Source of the DNA: Verrucomicrobiota bacterium
GTDB lineage: Bacteria; Verrucomicrobiota; Verrucomicrobiia; Limisphaerales; PALSA-1396
Assembly: GCA_016200005.1 (NCBI GenBank)
Contig: JACQFP010000042.1
Location: 101,810 to 165,809 of the forward strand
DNA: 64,000 nt
Direction: 5' to 3'
Shown one piece after another: positions 63,701 to 64,000 of the stretch (positions are counted from its first letter, which is position 1; each line of letters begins with the position of its first letter). Below the pieces are notes generated by a model. The model saw nothing but the letters and a program-made list of their open reading frames with translations, was not told the DNA's origin and ran no database searches. Both the position numbers and the translations under genes were made by a program.

Positions 63701-63763
63701 TTCACTGACATTTCAGCCACGAATTCAACTCTGCGATTTTACAGAGCGGTGGGAGTCCGCTAG
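60755..63763 (+). CDS. Exported protein with duplicated LamG and Ig-like domains
   Basis: This surface or secreted protein of 1002 residues begins with a signal peptide (FVLMTFLLLAFWAQGQP). Two LamG/concanavalin-like jelly-roll domains, at about residues 25-230 and 335-545, are very alike (WWRAEGDATDYVGTNHGTLA and WWQGEGNASDSVNGNNGTLA). Each is followed by an Ig-like domain (YQWLFNTTNTIGGATNASLT and YQWWFNATNLLIGATNSSLI). Then come a chitobiase C-terminal-like domain (IFYTLDGSQPSFDSTQYAG), three InlB/bacterial repeat domains (NVTATPTNGWTFLGWTGDAS) and a C-terminal sandwich. These domains bind carbohydrate or mediate surface contacts; no catalytic site is seen. I chose the ATG at 60755, where the signal peptide starts. 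Confidence 0.88.
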   Translation: MNLKTSCFVLMTFLLLAFWAQGQPCVPGPSGMVSWWRAEGDATDYVGTNHGTLAGDTTFDLGVAGQGFVYDGNGDAVQLGDAGSLQLQNFTIETWIKRSSDSMATLDGSGAGMLFSYGFGGYGLGVDNGGSLLLANVNIVNSYSIASITNTDWHHVAVTKSGSTVVFYVDGVAYAHPSFGSSFTFSTQAAIGARGDNLAASFFGSIDELAIYNHALSAIELQAIYNAGSAGKCVSPGPPFIFVHPTSQTVIVGESAIFSVVADGPQPLSYQWLFNTTNTIGGATNASLTLTNVQLTQGGIYAVQVSNTNGPVVSSNAVLTVNPPPPCVIAPSNLVSWWQGEGNASDSVNGNNGTLAGNTAFGAARVGQGFIFDGNGDAVQLGNPGSLQLQDFTVETWLTRSSASLATLGGAGAGMLFSYGSGGYGFGMNNSGFLFLAKVNVINSGSGARVADTNWHHVAVTKSGTNVFFYIDGVGYSLPSFSSTFTFSTSAAIGARGDNLTASFFGSIDELAVYNRALSTNEIQAIYLAGGTGKCGLPPAILTQPQSRTVRVGTNVTLNVVAAGTSPLGYQWWFNATNLLIGATNSSLILSNVQPATNGNYSVVVSNSINSVTSAPANLSVRYVFVFGNGQLLTNAEHSFINSATIQLQTFFTNGTIFYTLDGSQPSFDSTQYAGSFIVTNSSLLRVITYSADFFQSWEAGPITLTIIPTYSLTATTAGGGTVSVNPTNGPYASNSVVNVTATPTNGWTFLGWTGDASGTNTTIGVTMNRNEFVQALFGTGLGTSVAGNGTVTFIPSIFPPGSLYPFGTVVQVVAVPQSGNYFALWGNAASGTTNPLNFAMTKASPTISALFASLNAVEFALTVIPNGFGQVTVSPRANRYTNGQNVTLITVPDTGRQFIDWSGDATGTNSPLNVLMNQSKTILANFSGPPSLTVDPEGLDEQGLHLTLTGDSGGHYRIDTSTNLVVWTALLTLTNASGTVQFTDISATNSTLRFYRAVGVR

Positions 63764-63936
63764 CATGTTATCTTGGCCACACTCATGGTTTCCCAATTGG
63801 CAGTGTCCTTGTGCAAGCGCAAGCATATAACCGCAATTCAAGTAAACCCAAGTTGCGCTTAATTCTCTCTGAAAACGAGAAATTTCCAAAAGTTGTGGAT
63901 GGCGGGGGGTGGAGGGCATCCCAAGGGTAAATGTGT

Positions 63937-64000
63937 TTACGCTGCTATTGCCTTGGGGTTGAGTTCGACACCATCGACGAACTTCACTCCCGCGATCACG
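63937..64000 (-). CDS. C-terminal end of an unidentified gene leaving the window
   Basis: The last bases encode, on the minus strand, VIAGVKFVDGVELNPKAIAA and a stop at 63937-63939. The short tail reads like protein and has good codon usage, but it is too short to name. The gene continues beyond position 64000. A transposase tail is one possibility that I cannot support further. Confidence 0.45.
   Translation of the reverse strand, partial: VIAGVKFVDGVELNPKAIAA

Noticed and set aside
63725..63919. Open frame of 64 codons on the minus strand after the LamG gene
   Set aside because: It overlaps the LamG gene end and shows no protein-like features.

Overview
The window looks like a chromosomal segment of a free-living Verrucomicrobiota bacterium, most likely of the Pedosphaera/Limisphaerales type. 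I infer this from gene content, not from a marker gene. It is rich in large exported cytochrome proteins of the DUF1501/DUF1549/DUF1552/DUF1592 type shared by Verrucomicrobia and Planctomycetes. It also has Tat-exported sugar enzymes, LamG and beta-helix surface proteins, and many interspersed palindromes. There is no rRNA; two tRNA genes (Lys-CTT, Asn-GTT) are present.

Layout: 243-1769 is a ComM/YifB AAA ATPase. From 20887 down to 1820, eight genes run on the minus strand: a DUF1592-type cytochrome protein, a DUF1552 protein, an exported helical-repeat protein, an esterase-polysaccharide lyase fusion, a beta-helix protein, a ceramidase-like protein, a Tat-exported DegT-type aminotransferase and a PQQ/sorbosone-dehydrogenase-like cytochrome. 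They look like a periplasmic polymer or sugar degradation and oxidation block. At 21233-24952 a Crp/Fnr regulator precedes three TIM-barrel sugar enzymes. At 25251-29875 lie small exported or membrane proteins, a response regulator, an MFS transporter and tRNA-Lys; tRNA-Asn follows. From 42316 down to 30266 is a second cytochrome operon (two DUF1501 paralogues, DUF1549/DUF1553, a PPC/Ig protein, a WD40 cytochrome) with a PIN toxin-antitoxin pair inserted and joined to its neighbour by a start/stop overlap.

At 42534-44990 five small orphan genes are separated by a repeated motif that resembles integron attC half-sites, with no integrase in view. At 45119-46523 a truncated copy of a glycosyltransferase 5' end and the intact gene flank a second PIN toxin-antitoxin pair. 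At 46380-53372 are lipid-related genes, an AddB-like nuclease and a NIF3 protein. From 60399 down to 53418 a compact five-gene operon encodes a GDP-mannose 4,6-dehydratase-like enzyme, a fused TPP-dependent E1 alpha/beta protein, a DegT enzyme with His in place of the PLP lysine, a radical SAM protein and a glycosyltransferase-like protein. I read it as a candidate pathway for a branched-chain 3,6-dideoxy sugar. A duplicated-LamG surface protein closes the window.

The most unusual general feature is a set of interspersed palindromic elements of several families. Some lie in frame inside protein genes, where they encode recognisable peptides: the same peptide occurs in two unrelated proteins, one element forms the linker of a domain fusion, and two elements lie between start codons and signal peptides.
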